This document shows, piece by piece, positions 7,676-16,661 of a stretch of 64,000 nt of DNA (the stretch's first letter is position 1; each line of letters begins with the position of its first letter). The notes beneath the pieces are model-generated. The model searched no databases. It saw only the letters and a list, made by a program, of their open reading frames with translations, and was not told the DNA's origin. The DNA comes from Streptomyces sp. BK239 (lineage in GTDB: Bacteria; Actinomycetota; Actinomycetes; Streptomycetales; Streptomycetaceae), in the NCBI RefSeq assembly GCF_004217285.1, contig NZ_SHKS01000005.1:248001-312000 (forward strand). Reading direction: 5' to 3'. The translations under genes were made by a program, and so were the position numbers.

Positions 7676-8665
7676 TCACAGTTTGCGCAGGCTCAGCCGC
7701 TGCACCTTGTGGTCCGGGCCCTTGCGCACGACCAGCGTGGCGCGGCCGCGGGTGGGGGCGATGTTCTCCGTCAGGTTGGGCTTGTTGACGGTGCGCCACA
7801 TCGTGCGGGCGTAGTCGAGGGCCTCCTCCTCGGACACCTGGGTGTACTTGCGGAAGTACGAGGACGGGTCCTGGAAGGCGGTGGCGCGCAGCTTGCGGAA
7901 GCGGTTGAGGTACCAGCGCTCGATGTCCTCCACGCGGGCGTCGACGTACACGCTGAAGTCGAAGTAGTCGGCGAGGCCTACGCGGGTGCGGCCGTCCTTG
8001 CCGGGCAGCGCGGGCTGCAGGACGTTCAGCCCCTCGACGATCAGGATGTCCGGGCGGCGGACGGTGAGCCGCCGGTCGGGGACGATGTCGTAGATGAGGT
8101 GGGAGTACACGGGGGCCGTGACCTCGTCCTTGCCGGCCTTGATGTCGGCCACGAAGCGGGTGAGGGCGCGGCGGTCGTAGGACTCGGGGAAACCTTTCCG
8201 CGACATCAGGCCGCGGGACTGCAGTTCCCTGGTGGGGAGCAGGAAGCCGTCGGTGGTGACCAGTTCGACGCGGGGGTGCTCGGGCCAGCGGGACAGCAGG
8301 GCCTGCAGGAGCCGGGCGACGGTCGACTTGCCGACGGCGACCGAGCCGGCGACGCCTATGACGAAGGGGGTGCCGGCCTGGGAGCCCTGCTCGCCCAGGA
8401 AGGTGTTGAGCGCGCCGCGCAGACCGTCGGTGGCGCCCACGTAGAGGTTGAGGAGACGGGAGAGCGGGAGGTAGATGTCACGGACCTCGTCGAGGTCGAT
8501 GACGTCGCCGAGCCCGCGCAGTCTCTCGACCTCGTCGGCGGTGAGCGGCAGCGGCGTCTTGTCGCGCAGCGCACTCCACTCACAGCGGGTGAGGTCGACG
8601 TAGGGAGTCGCCTCCGGCCTGTGCCGGTGGGCGCTCCGGGGCATCGGGGAGACCGGAGAGATCAC
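7676..8665 (-). CDS. coaA: Type I pantothenate kinase
   Basis: 329 residues. CoaA phosphorylates pantothenate, the first and regulated step of coenzyme A synthesis. The Walker A motif is GVAGSVAVGKSTVARLL (about residues 104-120). Other family blocks are TTDGFLLPTRELQSRGLMSRKGFPESYD and DILIVEGLNVLQ. The ATG lies after MISPVSPMPRSAHRH-type variable sequence; a start at the internal Met (MPRSAHRH) is possible. It lies just upstream of the DUF389 gene on the minus strand. The product links functionally to acpS at 14.5 kb, which consumes CoA. Confidence 0.96.
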   Translation of the reverse strand: MISPVSPMPRSAHRHRPEATPYVDLTRCEWSALRDKTPLPLTADEVERLRGLGDVIDLDEVRDIYLPLSRLLNLYVGATDGLRGALNTFLGEQGSQAGTPFVIGVAGSVAVGKSTVARLLQALLSRWPEHPRVELVTTDGFLLPTRELQSRGLMSRKGFPESYDRRALTRFVADIKAGKDEVTAPVYSHLIYDIVPDRRLTVRRPDILIVEGLNVLQPALPGKDGRTRVGLADYFDFSVYVDARVEDIERWYLNRFRKLRATAFQDPSSYFRKYTQVSEEEALDYARTMWRTVNKPNLTENIAPTRGRATLVVRKGPDHKVQRLSLRKL

Positions 8666-8764
8666 GCTCCATTGTTAACGGAGTTTGAACCCGATGGCGG
8701 GTGGGGTCCGTCACGCAGGCCCGGCCGGGCCGGTGAGGCTCCGCCGGGCGTGGCGGAGGGCGGC

Positions 8765-8805
8765 GCCGGCGTCCGCGTCCCGGTGACGGGGACGCGGACA
8801 CCGGC
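8765..8805 (-). terminator. Terminator for the small secreted-protein gene
   Basis: GTCCGCGTCCC (8771-8781) pairs with GGGACGCGGAC (8789-8799), extended outward by GCCGG/CCGGC with a single bulge. It sits about 40 bases past the stop codon of the minus-strand gene at 8844-9221 and upstream of the coaA start, and has no T-run, as is common in Streptomyces. Confidence 0.65.
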
Positions 8806-8843
8806 GTACGTCACGGTGCTACCGCGTCGGCCGGCTCAGCGGT

Positions 8844-9221
8844 TCACTCGTTGAACCATTCGGAGAACACGCAGCCGCCGCCGCCGTTCCAACAGAGCTC
8901 CATCCGGTAGCTGGCCAGCTGGCCGACGTTGTAGCCCTTCTTGTCGCAGCCGGAGTTGCCGCCGTCGTCGACGGTCGTCGCCACCGACGTCACACCGCCG
9001 ATGTTGCGGACCCACAGCGTGCCGGTGACGCCGTGGCCGTCGGCCTTGGTGTCACAGACCTTGAAGACGTCTCCGTCGTCGATGAACTTCATGTAGCCGC
9101 GGCCCTGCGGGAGCGTGATGGTCTTGTCGGAGACGGCCTGGGCGGAGGGCGCCAGGGTGACCACCATGGCGGCGGCTCCGGCGCCGGCCAGGGCCAGACG
9201 GCTGAAGGTGGACTTGAACAT
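8844..9221 (-). CDS. Small secreted protein, four cysteines
   Basis: 125 residues from the ATG at 9221, selected because AGAGAGGAACC directly precedes it. Residues 1-29 form a clear Sec signal peptide (MFKSTFSRLALAGAGAAAMV ... PSAQA) with a predicted cut after Ala29. The mature 96 residues contain four cysteines (Cys56, 92, 110, 117), enough for two disulphides, and no recognised catalytic motif. The family is unknown to me; small secreted beta-rich proteins of this kind are common in Streptomyces. Upstream reading in the same frame does not look coding. Confidence 0.8.
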   Translation of the reverse strand: MFKSTFSRLALAGAGAAAMVVTLAPSAQAVSDKTITLPQGRGYMKFIDDGDVFKVCDTKADGHGVTGTLWVRNIGGVTSVATTVDDGGNSGCDKKGYNVGQLASYRMELCWNGGGGCVFSEWFNE

Positions 9222-9691
9222 GGTTCCTCTCTCCCGGGGCACGGCGAGGCGCCCCCTGTGTGCGGAAGGACATGACGTCCTGCTGGAGGAAGTGCTCTGA
9301 GGTGAACGCCGGATCGCTCCGGCGCGGGAAAGCCCGCCAGAAGAGCTCAGGCGGTGCCGGGGAACGAGCGTCTGGGCCGCGTCGGTCGTCCGGCGGCCCG
9401 CACGGAGGCAGGCGTGAGACGTGCGGCTCGCAGGTGCTGCGGCATGGAGGGTCCTCCCCGTAGCGACGTGGTTCCCCCGGTCGCTGACCGGTGTGCACGA
9501 GACGGATGTGGTCAAGATCCGCTGAGTGCCGGGCCAGTCTATGAACGGGTGTTCGGTGCGACAAGGGAGCATCCGAGTGATGGCTGAGAACGGCCTGTCA
9601 GTGCGTCAGCTGTGGGAAACGGGGCGGGGATTTCCGAAATCGGGCACGGCCAGCCTCTTTTCGGGCGGGGTTTCGCCGTACGCTGCGGCTC
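9222..9691. other. Gene-poor gap upstream of glmS
   Basis: About 470 bases separate the secreted-protein start (minus) from glmS (plus), so this is a divergent promoter region. Open frames here lack ribosome-binding sites and recognisable protein sequence. I see no glmS ribozyme core and no clear operator. Confidence 0.5.
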
Positions 9692-11539
9692 ATGTGCGGA
9701 ATCGTGGGATACGTGGGATCGCAGTCGGCCCTGGAGGTCGTGACGGCCGGGCTGAAGCGGCTGGAGTACCGGGGATACGACTCGGCGGGCGTCGCCGTCC
9801 TGGCGGACGGGGGGATCGCCGCCGCCAAGAAGGCGGGCAAGCTGGTCAATCTGGAGAAGGAACTCGACGAGCGGCCGCTGCCGACCGGGACGACGGCGAT
9901 CGGCCACACCCGGTGGGCCACGCACGGCGCGCCGACGGACGCCAACGCGCATCCGCACCTGGACAACGCCGGGCGGGTCGCCGTCGTGCACAACGGGATC
10001 ATCGAGAACTTCGCCGCGCTGCGGACCGAGCTGGCCGAGCGGGGGCACGACCTGGTCTCCGAGACCGACACCGAGGTCGTGGCCCATCTGCTCGCCGAGG
10101 AGTTCTCCTCCTGCGCGGACCTCGCCGAGGCGATGCGGCTGGTGTGCCGGCGGCTGGAGGGGGCGTTCACGCTGGTCGCGGTGCACGCCGACGAACCGGA
10201 CCTGGTCGTGGGCGCGCGGCGCAACTCACCGCTGGTGGTGGGCGTCGGGGACGGCGAGGCCTTCCTCGCCTCGGACGTCGCCGCGTTCATCGCCCACACG
10301 CGCTCGGCGATCGAGCTGGGCCAGGACCAGGTGGTGGAGCTGCGCCGGGACGCGGTGACGGTGACCGGCTTCGACGGCCGTCCGGCGGAGGTCAGGCCGT
10401 ACCACGTCGACTGGGACGCGTCCGCCGCGGAGAAGGGCGGCTACGACTACTTCATGCTCAAGGAGATCGCCGAGCAGCCCAAGGCGGTCGCCGACACGCT
10501 GCTGGGGCGCGTCGACGCGTCCGGTTCGCTGACGCTCGACGAGGTGCGGATCCCCGCGGGGGTGCTGCGCGAGGTCGACAAGGTCGTCGTGGTCGCCTGC
10601 GGTACGGCCTTCCACGCTGGGCTGATCGCCAAGTACGCCATCGAGCACTGGACGCGGATCCCGTGCGAGGTGGAGCTGGCGAGCGAGTTCCGCTACCGCG
10701 ACCCGATCCTGGACCGGCAGACGCTGGTGATCGCGATCTCGCAGTCCGGCGAGACCATGGACACGCTGATGGCGCTGCGGCACGCCCGTGAGCAGGGGGC
10801 CAGGGTGCTGGCCGTCTGCAACACCAACGGCTCGACGATCCCCCGCGAGTCGGACGCCGTGCTGTACACGCACGCAGGTCCCGAGGTGGCGGTCGCCTCG
10901 ACGAAGGCGTTCCTGACGCAGCTGGTGGCCTGCTATCTGGTCGCGCTGTATCTCGGCCAGGTGCGGGGCACTCAGTGGGCCGACGAGATCCGGGCCGTGG
11001 TGCGCGACCTCGCGCGGATCTCCGGTGAGGTGGAGCGCGTGCTGGAGACCATGGAGCCGGTGCGGGAGCTGGCGCGGTCGCTCGCCGGCAAGGACACCGT
11101 GCTGTTCCTGGGTCGGCACGTCGGCTATCCGGTGGCCCTGGAGGGCGCGCTGAAACTGAAGGAACTGGCCTACATGCACGCCGAGGGGTTCGCGGCCGGT
11201 GAGCTCAAGCACGGGCCGATCGCGCTGGTCGAGGAGGACATGCCGGTCGTCGTGGTCGTGCCGTCGCCCCGGGGCCGGTCCGTGCTGCACGACAAGATCG
11301 TGTCCAACATCCAGGAGATCCGGGCGCGGGGCGCGCGGACGATCGTGATCGCGGAGGAGGGGGACGAGGCGGTCGTGCCGTACGCCGACCACCTCGTGCG
11401 CATCCCCGCCACGCCGACGCTGCTGCAACCGCTGGTGGCCACGGTGCCGATGCAGGTGTTCGCCTGCGAACTCGCGACGGCCCGAGGCAACGAGGTGGAC
11501 CAGCCCCGCAACCTGGCCAAGTCGGTGACGGTGGAGTAG
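9692..11539 (+). CDS. glmS: Glutamine-fructose-6-phosphate aminotransferase (isomerizing)
   Basis: 615 residues. GlmS makes glucosamine-6-phosphate from fructose-6-phosphate and glutamine, the committed step to UDP-GlcNAc. After removal of Met1, Cys2 (MCGIVGYVGS) is the glutaminase nucleophile. The class II amidotransferase domain occupies about residues 1-220 (GHTRWATHGAPTDANAHPH, HNGIIENF). Two SIS sugar-isomerase domains follow, with VACGTAFHAGL, AISQSGETMDTL and ALEGALKLKELAYMHAEGF, and the C-terminus is LAKSVTVE. The ATG has only a weak ribosome-binding site (CTGCGGCTC). It acts just before glmM, 3 kb upstream. Confidence 0.97.
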   Translation: MCGIVGYVGSQSALEVVTAGLKRLEYRGYDSAGVAVLADGGIAAAKKAGKLVNLEKELDERPLPTGTTAIGHTRWATHGAPTDANAHPHLDNAGRVAVVHNGIIENFAALRTELAERGHDLVSETDTEVVAHLLAEEFSSCADLAEAMRLVCRRLEGAFTLVAVHADEPDLVVGARRNSPLVVGVGDGEAFLASDVAAFIAHTRSAIELGQDQVVELRRDAVTVTGFDGRPAEVRPYHVDWDASAAEKGGYDYFMLKEIAEQPKAVADTLLGRVDASGSLTLDEVRIPAGVLREVDKVVVVACGTAFHAGLIAKYAIEHWTRIPCEVELASEFRYRDPILDRQTLVIAISQSGETMDTLMALRHAREQGARVLAVCNTNGSTIPRESDAVLYTHAGPEVAVASTKAFLTQLVACYLVALYLGQVRGTQWADEIRAVVRDLARISGEVERVLETMEPVRELARSLAGKDTVLFLGRHVGYPVALEGALKLKELAYMHAEGFAAGELKHGPIALVEEDMPVVVVVPSPRGRSVLHDKIVSNIQEIRARGARTIVIAEEGDEAVVPYADHLVRIPATPTLLQPLVATVPMQVFACELATARGNEVDQPRNLAKSVTVE

Positions 11540-11665
11540 GCGCGGCCGCCTGACGAAGTGGGGGGCGGGGCCGTGCGCGAGTACCGGCGCGTCGTGGGCG
11601 ATCAGCCCGGACGGACCCGCACTCGCCGCCCAACCCGCACCCCTCACCTCATTGGGCGCCCCCGC

Positions 11666-13417
11666 TCAAGACCTCCGCTGGTTTCGGGCCTTCCTCAGCT
11701 GCCAGGTGGTCAGAAGCAGCGGGACCGCCATGATCCAGACCATGGCGACGACGTCCCACTCCGGGGTCGCGTCGGTTCCCTCCACCAGGGTGATCAGGGC
11801 GCACAGCAGCGACCAGATCCCGGCCAGCGATCCCACCGTCCACAGCGCGGCCGTCCACGGCCACGTCGCGCGCCCGCCGGCTCCTCCTCGCGCGCCACCC
11901 ACCCCGGCGGACCGCGCCGAGGGCTGGGGGATGCGGTCGGGGGTGCGCGGCGGCATGTGCACGACCGCCTGCGGCGGCACCCCCGCGTCCACCGTGGCGA
12001 TGCGCTCCGGGGTGATGCCCCGGAAGAGGGTCGGCTCGACGGAGACCGAGAACCCGTCGTGCCCGGTGAGGGCGCGGGCGCCGTCGGGGCGGGTGGTCAT
12101 CGCCGCGCAGGCGTCGTAGCGGACGGTCACCGGGCCCTGCGGCGTCGTGAGGCTGACGCCCTCCGTGCCGATGATCAGGGTGACCTGGTCGTCCTCCAGG
12201 GACTGGTGCCGGGTGCCGGTGACGGTGGTCGTGGAGTACTGGGGCGCGGGGCTGAAGCCGGCCCAGTCGACGCCGCGCCCGGGCGTCTGGAGCAGCCCGT
12301 TGTCCCAGGCCTGGCGGGCGACGTCGTGCAGGTCGGCGAGAGTGACCGCGTGCAGCTCGGCCTTGTGCTGCTCGGGGGAGAGGATGCGGTGCCCGAGCAG
12401 CAGGCTCAGCGCGTACGACGGCAGCGAGACGGCGCCGAAGTCCGGGACGTCGTACAGCTTGAGGGTCTTGGCGCGTGCCGAGTCCAGCTCGGACTGCTCG
12501 ATCCGGCCGGCGCGCAGCCGCGCGAGGGTGTCGATGAAACCGCCGATCACCGCGTCCTGCTTCTGCGGGAGGGCGTCGGCGTACGCGGTGAGCGTGGCGA
12601 AGTCGGCGTCGCGCGGGGAGTAGTCGGCCTCGGCGGAGTACGAGTAGCCGCCCTCCTGGCGCAGGTCCTGGAAGAGGGCCCGGCCGAGGACGTCGGCGAA
12701 GACGGAGGCCGCCGTGGAGCGGGGCAGCACCGCGGAGAACGCGACATGGCCGTCGTCCCCGCGGATGAACGCCGGGGTGACGGGCAGCGCGCTGGTGGGC
12801 GCCGGCGCGGGGAGGCGGACGCCGGCGGGCAGGGTGAGGTCCAGGCCGTCGGGCACGCGGTCGCTGGTGATCCACAGCACCGCGTTGTCCCGGGTGAAGC
12901 GGGTGTGCGCCCAGTGCCGCACCTGCTCGGGGGTCAGGCTCCAGGTGCCGAGCTCGTTGTAGCTGGACAGGCCGTAGCTCTGGGCGCCGTAACGCCACAG
13001 CGGGAGCTGGGAGCCGCCGCCGCGGCCCGCGGCCTCGGTGCGCAGGATCTCCTTCTCCGTCTCCAGCCGGTCCATCGGCAGCTCGCGCAGTCCCGCGCAC
13101 ACGCTGTTGAGGTAGGAGACGACCTCCGCCTCGCTGCCGGTGACGTGGAAGAGGGTGTACGCGTTCGCCGTCGCCCCGTTGTAGTGCAGGTCGGACAGGC
13201 CGAGCCGGTACAGGGCGAGGTGCTCGACGAGGTGGGTGATGCCGGCGGTGGCCAGGGTCTCGTCGGCGCGGCCCACGCGGAAGAAGAGCCCGGCGGTGAT
13301 CTCGTTGCCGCCGGGGGCCGGGGCGTAGAGGGTGGGGATGCCCTGGACGGCGGTGTGGGAGATCAGCCCGTCGAGGGCGGCCAGGCCGTCGGCGGCCTCG
13401 TGCAGGTCGGTGGTCAC
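11666..13417 (-). CDS. M16-type zinc metallopeptidase with C-terminal membrane helices
   Basis: 583 residues from the GTG at 13417, which has GAGGAGG upstream and overlaps the stop of the previous gene as GTGA. The inverted zinc motif HLVEH is present (His62, Glu65, His66). A Glu-rich helix (ETEKEILRTE, about 119-128) could supply the third ligand, somewhat closer than the 70-80 residues usual in M16. Two M16-like halves extend to about residue 420. The C-terminal 90 residues hold a proline-rich stretch and two membrane segments (AALWTVGSLAGIWSLLCALI; VVAMVWIMAVPLLLTTW). The enzyme should therefore be anchored, probably facing the cytoplasm since no signal peptide is seen. The substrate is unknown. 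Confidence 0.8.
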   Translation of the reverse strand: MTTDLHEAADGLAALDGLISHTAVQGIPTLYAPAPGGNEITAGLFFRVGRADETLATAGITHLVEHLALYRLGLSDLHYNGATANAYTLFHVTGSEAEVVSYLNSVCAGLRELPMDRLETEKEILRTEAAGRGGGSQLPLWRYGAQSYGLSSYNELGTWSLTPEQVRHWAHTRFTRDNAVLWITSDRVPDGLDLTLPAGVRLPAPAPTSALPVTPAFIRGDDGHVAFSAVLPRSTAASVFADVLGRALFQDLRQEGGYSYSAEADYSPRDADFATLTAYADALPQKQDAVIGGFIDTLARLRAGRIEQSELDSARAKTLKLYDVPDFGAVSLPSYALSLLLGHRILSPEQHKAELHAVTLADLHDVARQAWDNGLLQTPGRGVDWAGFSPAPQYSTTTVTGTRHQSLEDDQVTLIIGTEGVSLTTPQGPVTVRYDACAAMTTRPDGARALTGHDGFSVSVEPTLFRGITPERIATVDAGVPPQAVVHMPPRTPDRIPQPSARSAGVGGARGGAGGRATWPWTAALWTVGSLAGIWSLLCALITLVEGTDATPEWDVVAMVWIMAVPLLLTTWQLRKARNQRRS

Positions 13418-14391
13418 CGGTATCCGCCTCCTCGGGACTCCAGCGCGGACTTGCGGAACTTGCGGAAGGACGCCTTCGGGTCGTTCATGTAGTCCCACGG
13501 GTGCTTCGAGGCGCGGTTGCCGAGGAAGGCGAAGTGCGGGGCCGCGTCCTCGAAGTGGCCGCCGAGGGAGAAGGCGAACGCGAACGTGCTGTGCGCGCCG
13601 ATGGAGTTCCAGTCGGCCCGGTGGTCGGGGTGCAGCACGGAGGCGTGGGCGGCGAAGCGCAGGTCGTCGTGGACCGGGACGCCCCGCAGGTACGCCGCGC
13701 CCTCCGAGCCGCCGAGCTCCAGCCAGTGCTCGATGTGGGCGTCGGCGACGAGGGCGGCGTTGGCGTAGCCGTCGGGCGCGGCCTTGGCGCACTCCTGGGC
13801 GAAGCCGTGCGCGGCCTCCCAGGAGCCGCCCCACTTGGGGCAGAGCTGCTGGAGCAGGCTCGTCTGGGCGTGGTAGTCGTGCGGGTGGTGCGCGGACAGC
13901 CGGTCGTAGCGCCGGCGGACCTCGGACTGCCCCAGTTCCAGGCCGCGCGCGGTGGTCAGGCGGGCGTTCCAGGCGGGGGTGTACGACGGCTGCTCCGCGC
14001 ACACCTCGATCAGCAGCTGCTCGGCCCGGCGCAGCCAGGAGTGGAACTGGTCGAACTGGTCCCGGGAGACGTGCTGGGCGCGGGCGGCGCTGCGGATGTC
14101 CCAGCCGATGTACACATAGCGCTGGGCGAGCAGGGTGCGGGGCAGCGGGTCCCCGGGCTGCTCCCGGACGGCTCGCTCGAGCATGTTCTCGACGCCGGGG
14201 ACGTCCGCGACCAGGCTGACGGCCGAGTTGACCCTGTTGACGGAGTCCAGCCGCGCGATGTAGGCGCGGACGGACGGCCAGTCGCCGGACTGCGCGGCGG
14301 TGCGCAGCGGGATGAGCTCCGGCATGTTGTCGTACGGGTCGAAGGTCGGCCCGGACGGGTCCGTGGGTGCGCCGTGGGGGGTGCTGCTCAT
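13414..14391 (-). CDS. Uncharacterised helical-repeat-like protein coupled to the M16 peptidase
   Basis: 325 residues; the ATG at 14391 follows GGTGGAGGA. No signal peptide or membrane helix. The sequence is mostly helical and rich in paired aromatic/alanine motifs such as PELIPLRTAAQSGDWPSVRA and EQPGDPLPRTLLAQRYVYIG, resembling TPR-type repeats. No catalytic motif was recognised. Its TGA overlaps the GTG of the M16 peptidase gene by four bases, so the two are translationally coupled and probably act together, perhaps with this protein as a scaffold or substrate adaptor (inference). Confidence 0.78.
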   Translation of the reverse strand: MSSTPHGAPTDPSGPTFDPYDNMPELIPLRTAAQSGDWPSVRAYIARLDSVNRVNSAVSLVADVPGVENMLERAVREQPGDPLPRTLLAQRYVYIGWDIRSAARAQHVSRDQFDQFHSWLRRAEQLLIEVCAEQPSYTPAWNARLTTARGLELGQSEVRRRYDRLSAHHPHDYHAQTSLLQQLCPKWGGSWEAAHGFAQECAKAAPDGYANAALVADAHIEHWLELGGSEGAAYLRGVPVHDDLRFAAHASVLHPDHRADWNSIGAHSTFAFAFSLGGHFEDAAPHFAFLGNRASKHPWDYMNDPKASFRKFRKSALESRGGGYR

Positions 14392-14514
14392 TCCTCCACC
14401 GTGTGGTTGGTGTGACTGATGTGATCAGTGTGAGAAGACGCGCAGGCTAGCAGCAGGGGGTGACAGCCGCGCGGCCGACCGGTGGTGCAGGGGCTCCGCC
14501 GTAGGGTGCTCGGC

Positions 14515-14886
14515 ATGAGCATCATCGGGGTCGGTATCGACGTTGCCGAGATCGAGCGGTTCGCGGCGTCGCTGGAGCGGACGCCCGCGCTGGCCCAACG
14601 GCTGTTCCTCGAAAGCGAGTTGCTGTTGCCGAGCGGGGAGCGGCGGGGGATCGCCTCGCTGGCGGCGCGGTTCGCGGCGAAGGAGGCCCTCGCCAAGGCG
14701 CTGGGGGCGCCGGCGGGGCTGCTGTGGACCGACGCGGAGGTGTACGTCGAGGACAGCGGGCAGCCCCGGCTGCGGGTGCGGGGCAGCGTCGCCGCGCGGG
14801 CGGCGGAACTGGGGGTGCGCGGCTGGCATGTGTCGCTGAGTCATGACGCGGGCGTGGCTTCGGCGGTGGTGATCGCCGAGGGGTGA
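14515..14886 (+). CDS. acpS: Holo-[acyl-carrier-protein] synthase
   Basis: 123 residues from the ATG at 14515 (GTAGGGTGCTCGGC upstream). AcpS transfers 4'-phosphopantetheine from CoA to the serine of acyl carrier proteins. Both Mg-binding signatures are present: GVGIDVAEIERF (about residues 5-16) and FAAKEALAKALGAP (about 52-65), followed by the family's SLSHDAGVASAVVIAE near the C-terminus. It is the first of a same-strand run acpS-nnrD-alr-hydrolase-tsaE. The phosphopantetheine donor ultimately depends on coaA at 7.7 kb. Confidence 0.96.
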   Translation: MSIIGVGIDVAEIERFAASLERTPALAQRLFLESELLLPSGERRGIASLAARFAAKEALAKALGAPAGLLWTDAEVYVEDSGQPRLRVRGSVAARAAELGVRGWHVSLSHDAGVASAVVIAEG

Positions 14887-14965
14887 GGCGGTGCGCGCGC
14901 CTGCCACCGGTGGGCCGGTGGGTGGCTGAGGCCGGGTCGGGTGCGGCGGTGTGAGACTGGGGTGC

Positions 14966-16402
14966 ATGCGTACTGCCTACTGTGTGGACACCGTCAGGGC
15001 CGCCGAGCGGGAGGCGATGGCACGGCTTCCGGAGGGCGCGCTGATGCAGCGGGCCGCCGCCGGTCTCGCCGCCGCCTGCGCCGACGTACTGGGGCGGGTG
15101 TACGGGAGCCGGGTCGTGCTGCTGGTCGGCAGCGGGGACAACGGAGGTGACGCCCTGTACGCCGGGGCCCGGCTGGCCCGGCGCGGCGCGGGGGTGACCG
15201 CCGTGCTGCTCACGCCGGAGCGCACGCACCCCGGCGGGCTCGGCGCCCTGCGGCGTGCCGGGGGCCGCACGCTCACGTCGGGGGACGGGGCGGACGAGGC
15301 GGTCCGGCGGGCCGACCTCGTGCTCGACGGCATCGTCGGCATCGGCGGACGCGGCGGGCTGCGCGGCGACGCCGTGGACCTGGCCGCGCTCGCCGCGCGG
15401 TCCCGGGCCGTCGTCGTCGCCGTCGACCTGCCGAGCGGGGTCGACGCCGACACGGGCGAGGTGCGGGGCACGGCGGTGCGGGCCGACCTCACGGTGACCT
15501 TCGGGACGCACAAGCCCGGGCTGCTGATCGATCCGGCGCGGGAGCACGCCGGGACGGTGCGGCTGGTCGACATCGGCCTGGAGCTGCCCGACCGGCCCGA
15601 ACTGGAGGCGTTGCAGCACGCCGACGTGGCCCGGCTGCTGCCGGCGCCGGCGGCCGAGAGCGACAAGTACCGGCGGGGCGTGGTCGGGATCGCGGCCGGG
15701 TCCGCGCGCTATCCCGGGGCCGCCGTGCTGGCGGTCGCCGGCGCGTTGCGGGGCGGCGCGGGAGCCGTCCGGTACGTCGGTCCCGCGGGCGACGCCGTGC
15801 TCGCGCGGTTCCCCGAGACGCTCGTCTCCGACCAGGGGCCGCGGCGGGCCGGGCGGGTGCAGGCGTGGGTCGTCGGCCCGGGCGCAGGGGACGACGCCGG
15901 CGTGGTGGCGGAGGTGCTGGCCGCCGAGGTGCCGGTGCTGGTGGACGCGGACGGGCTGCGGCTGGCCGACGCCGAGGCGGTGCGGGGCCGTGCCGCGCCC
16001 ACGCTGATGACCCCGCACGCGGGTGAGGCGGCGGCGCTGCTCGGGGTGTCGCGCGAGGAGGTCGAGTCGGGGCGCCTCGCGGCGGTACGGGAGCTGGCCG
16101 CGCGGTACGGGGCGACGGTGCTGCTGAAGGGGTCGACCACGCTGGTCGCGGCGGCGGACGGGGGAGCGGTCCGGGTGAACGCCACGGGCACGGGCTGGCT
16201 GGCCACGGCCGGCAGCGGTGACGTGCTCTCCGGGCTGGCGGGGTCGCTGCTGGCGGCGGGCCTGAGCACGGTGGACGCGGCCGGCGCGGGCGCGTACCTG
16301 CACGGCCTCGCGGGCCGGTTCGCGGCGGAGGGGGCGCCGGTGTCCGCGGGAGACGTGGCCGACGCGGTACGGCAGGCCTGGCGGGACGTGATGCGCGGCT
16401 GA
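14966..16402 (+). CDS. nnrD: Bifunctional NAD(P)H-hydrate epimerase / ADP-dependent dehydratase
   Basis: 478 residues from the ATG at 14966; a GTG five codons upstream is a less likely start. The protein repairs hydrated NAD(P)H. The N-terminal epimerase (YjeF_N, about 1-205) shows LLVGSGDNGGDALYAGARLA and VVVAVDLPSGVDADTGEV. The C-terminal dehydratase domain (about 220-478) shows DKYRRGVVGIAAGSARYPGA, TLMTPHAGEAAALLG and ATAGSGDVLSGLAGSLLAAG, which form the nucleotide-binding and catalytic loops. The name nnrD strictly refers to the dehydratase half; the N-terminal domain corresponds to nnrE. In bacteria this fused gene is often near tsaE and alr, as here. Confidence 0.95.
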   Translation: MRTAYCVDTVRAAEREAMARLPEGALMQRAAAGLAAACADVLGRVYGSRVVLLVGSGDNGGDALYAGARLARRGAGVTAVLLTPERTHPGGLGALRRAGGRTLTSGDGADEAVRRADLVLDGIVGIGGRGGLRGDAVDLAALAARSRAVVVAVDLPSGVDADTGEVRGTAVRADLTVTFGTHKPGLLIDPAREHAGTVRLVDIGLELPDRPELEALQHADVARLLPAPAAESDKYRRGVVGIAAGSARYPGAAVLAVAGALRGGAGAVRYVGPAGDAVLARFPETLVSDQGPRRAGRVQAWVVGPGAGDDAGVVAEVLAAEVPVLVDADGLRLADAEAVRGRAAPTLMTPHAGEAAALLGVSREEVESGRLAAVRELAARYGATVLLKGSTTLVAAADGGAVRVNATGTGWLATAGSGDVLSGLAGSLLAAGLSTVDAAGAGAYLHGLAGRFAAEGAPVSAGDVADAVRQAWRDVMRG

Positions 16403-16661
16403 GGCTCCTGAACGCGGCCCGCTCCGCCCGGCGGCGGGCGGCGCCCGGCCCGAGCCGCCGGTCGCCGCGCAGCCGCGCCCCGAGCGGCCGTGGCCCACCG
16501 AGGTCCGGCCGGGGCCGTCAGGTCCGGTGGACGGGTGTCCCGGGCGGGGCGGGCGGTCTGGTGGGAGGAGGCGTCCGGAAAGACCTGTGGCCGCCGCCCC
16601 CCGGGGCCGTCGACCGTGTCCGCTCCGGGGGTGTCCGGGGGGCTCTGAGACACTGGGCGCG

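Noticed and set aside
9222..9691. Possible genes or a glmS ribozyme upstream of glmS
   Set aside because: Frames have no ribosome-binding site or protein-like composition, and the ribozyme core known from Firmicutes is not visible.
11558..13492. 644-codon plus-strand frame opposite the M16 peptidase
   Set aside because: No recognisable domain; the minus-strand frame has HLVEH, membrane helices and a good start.
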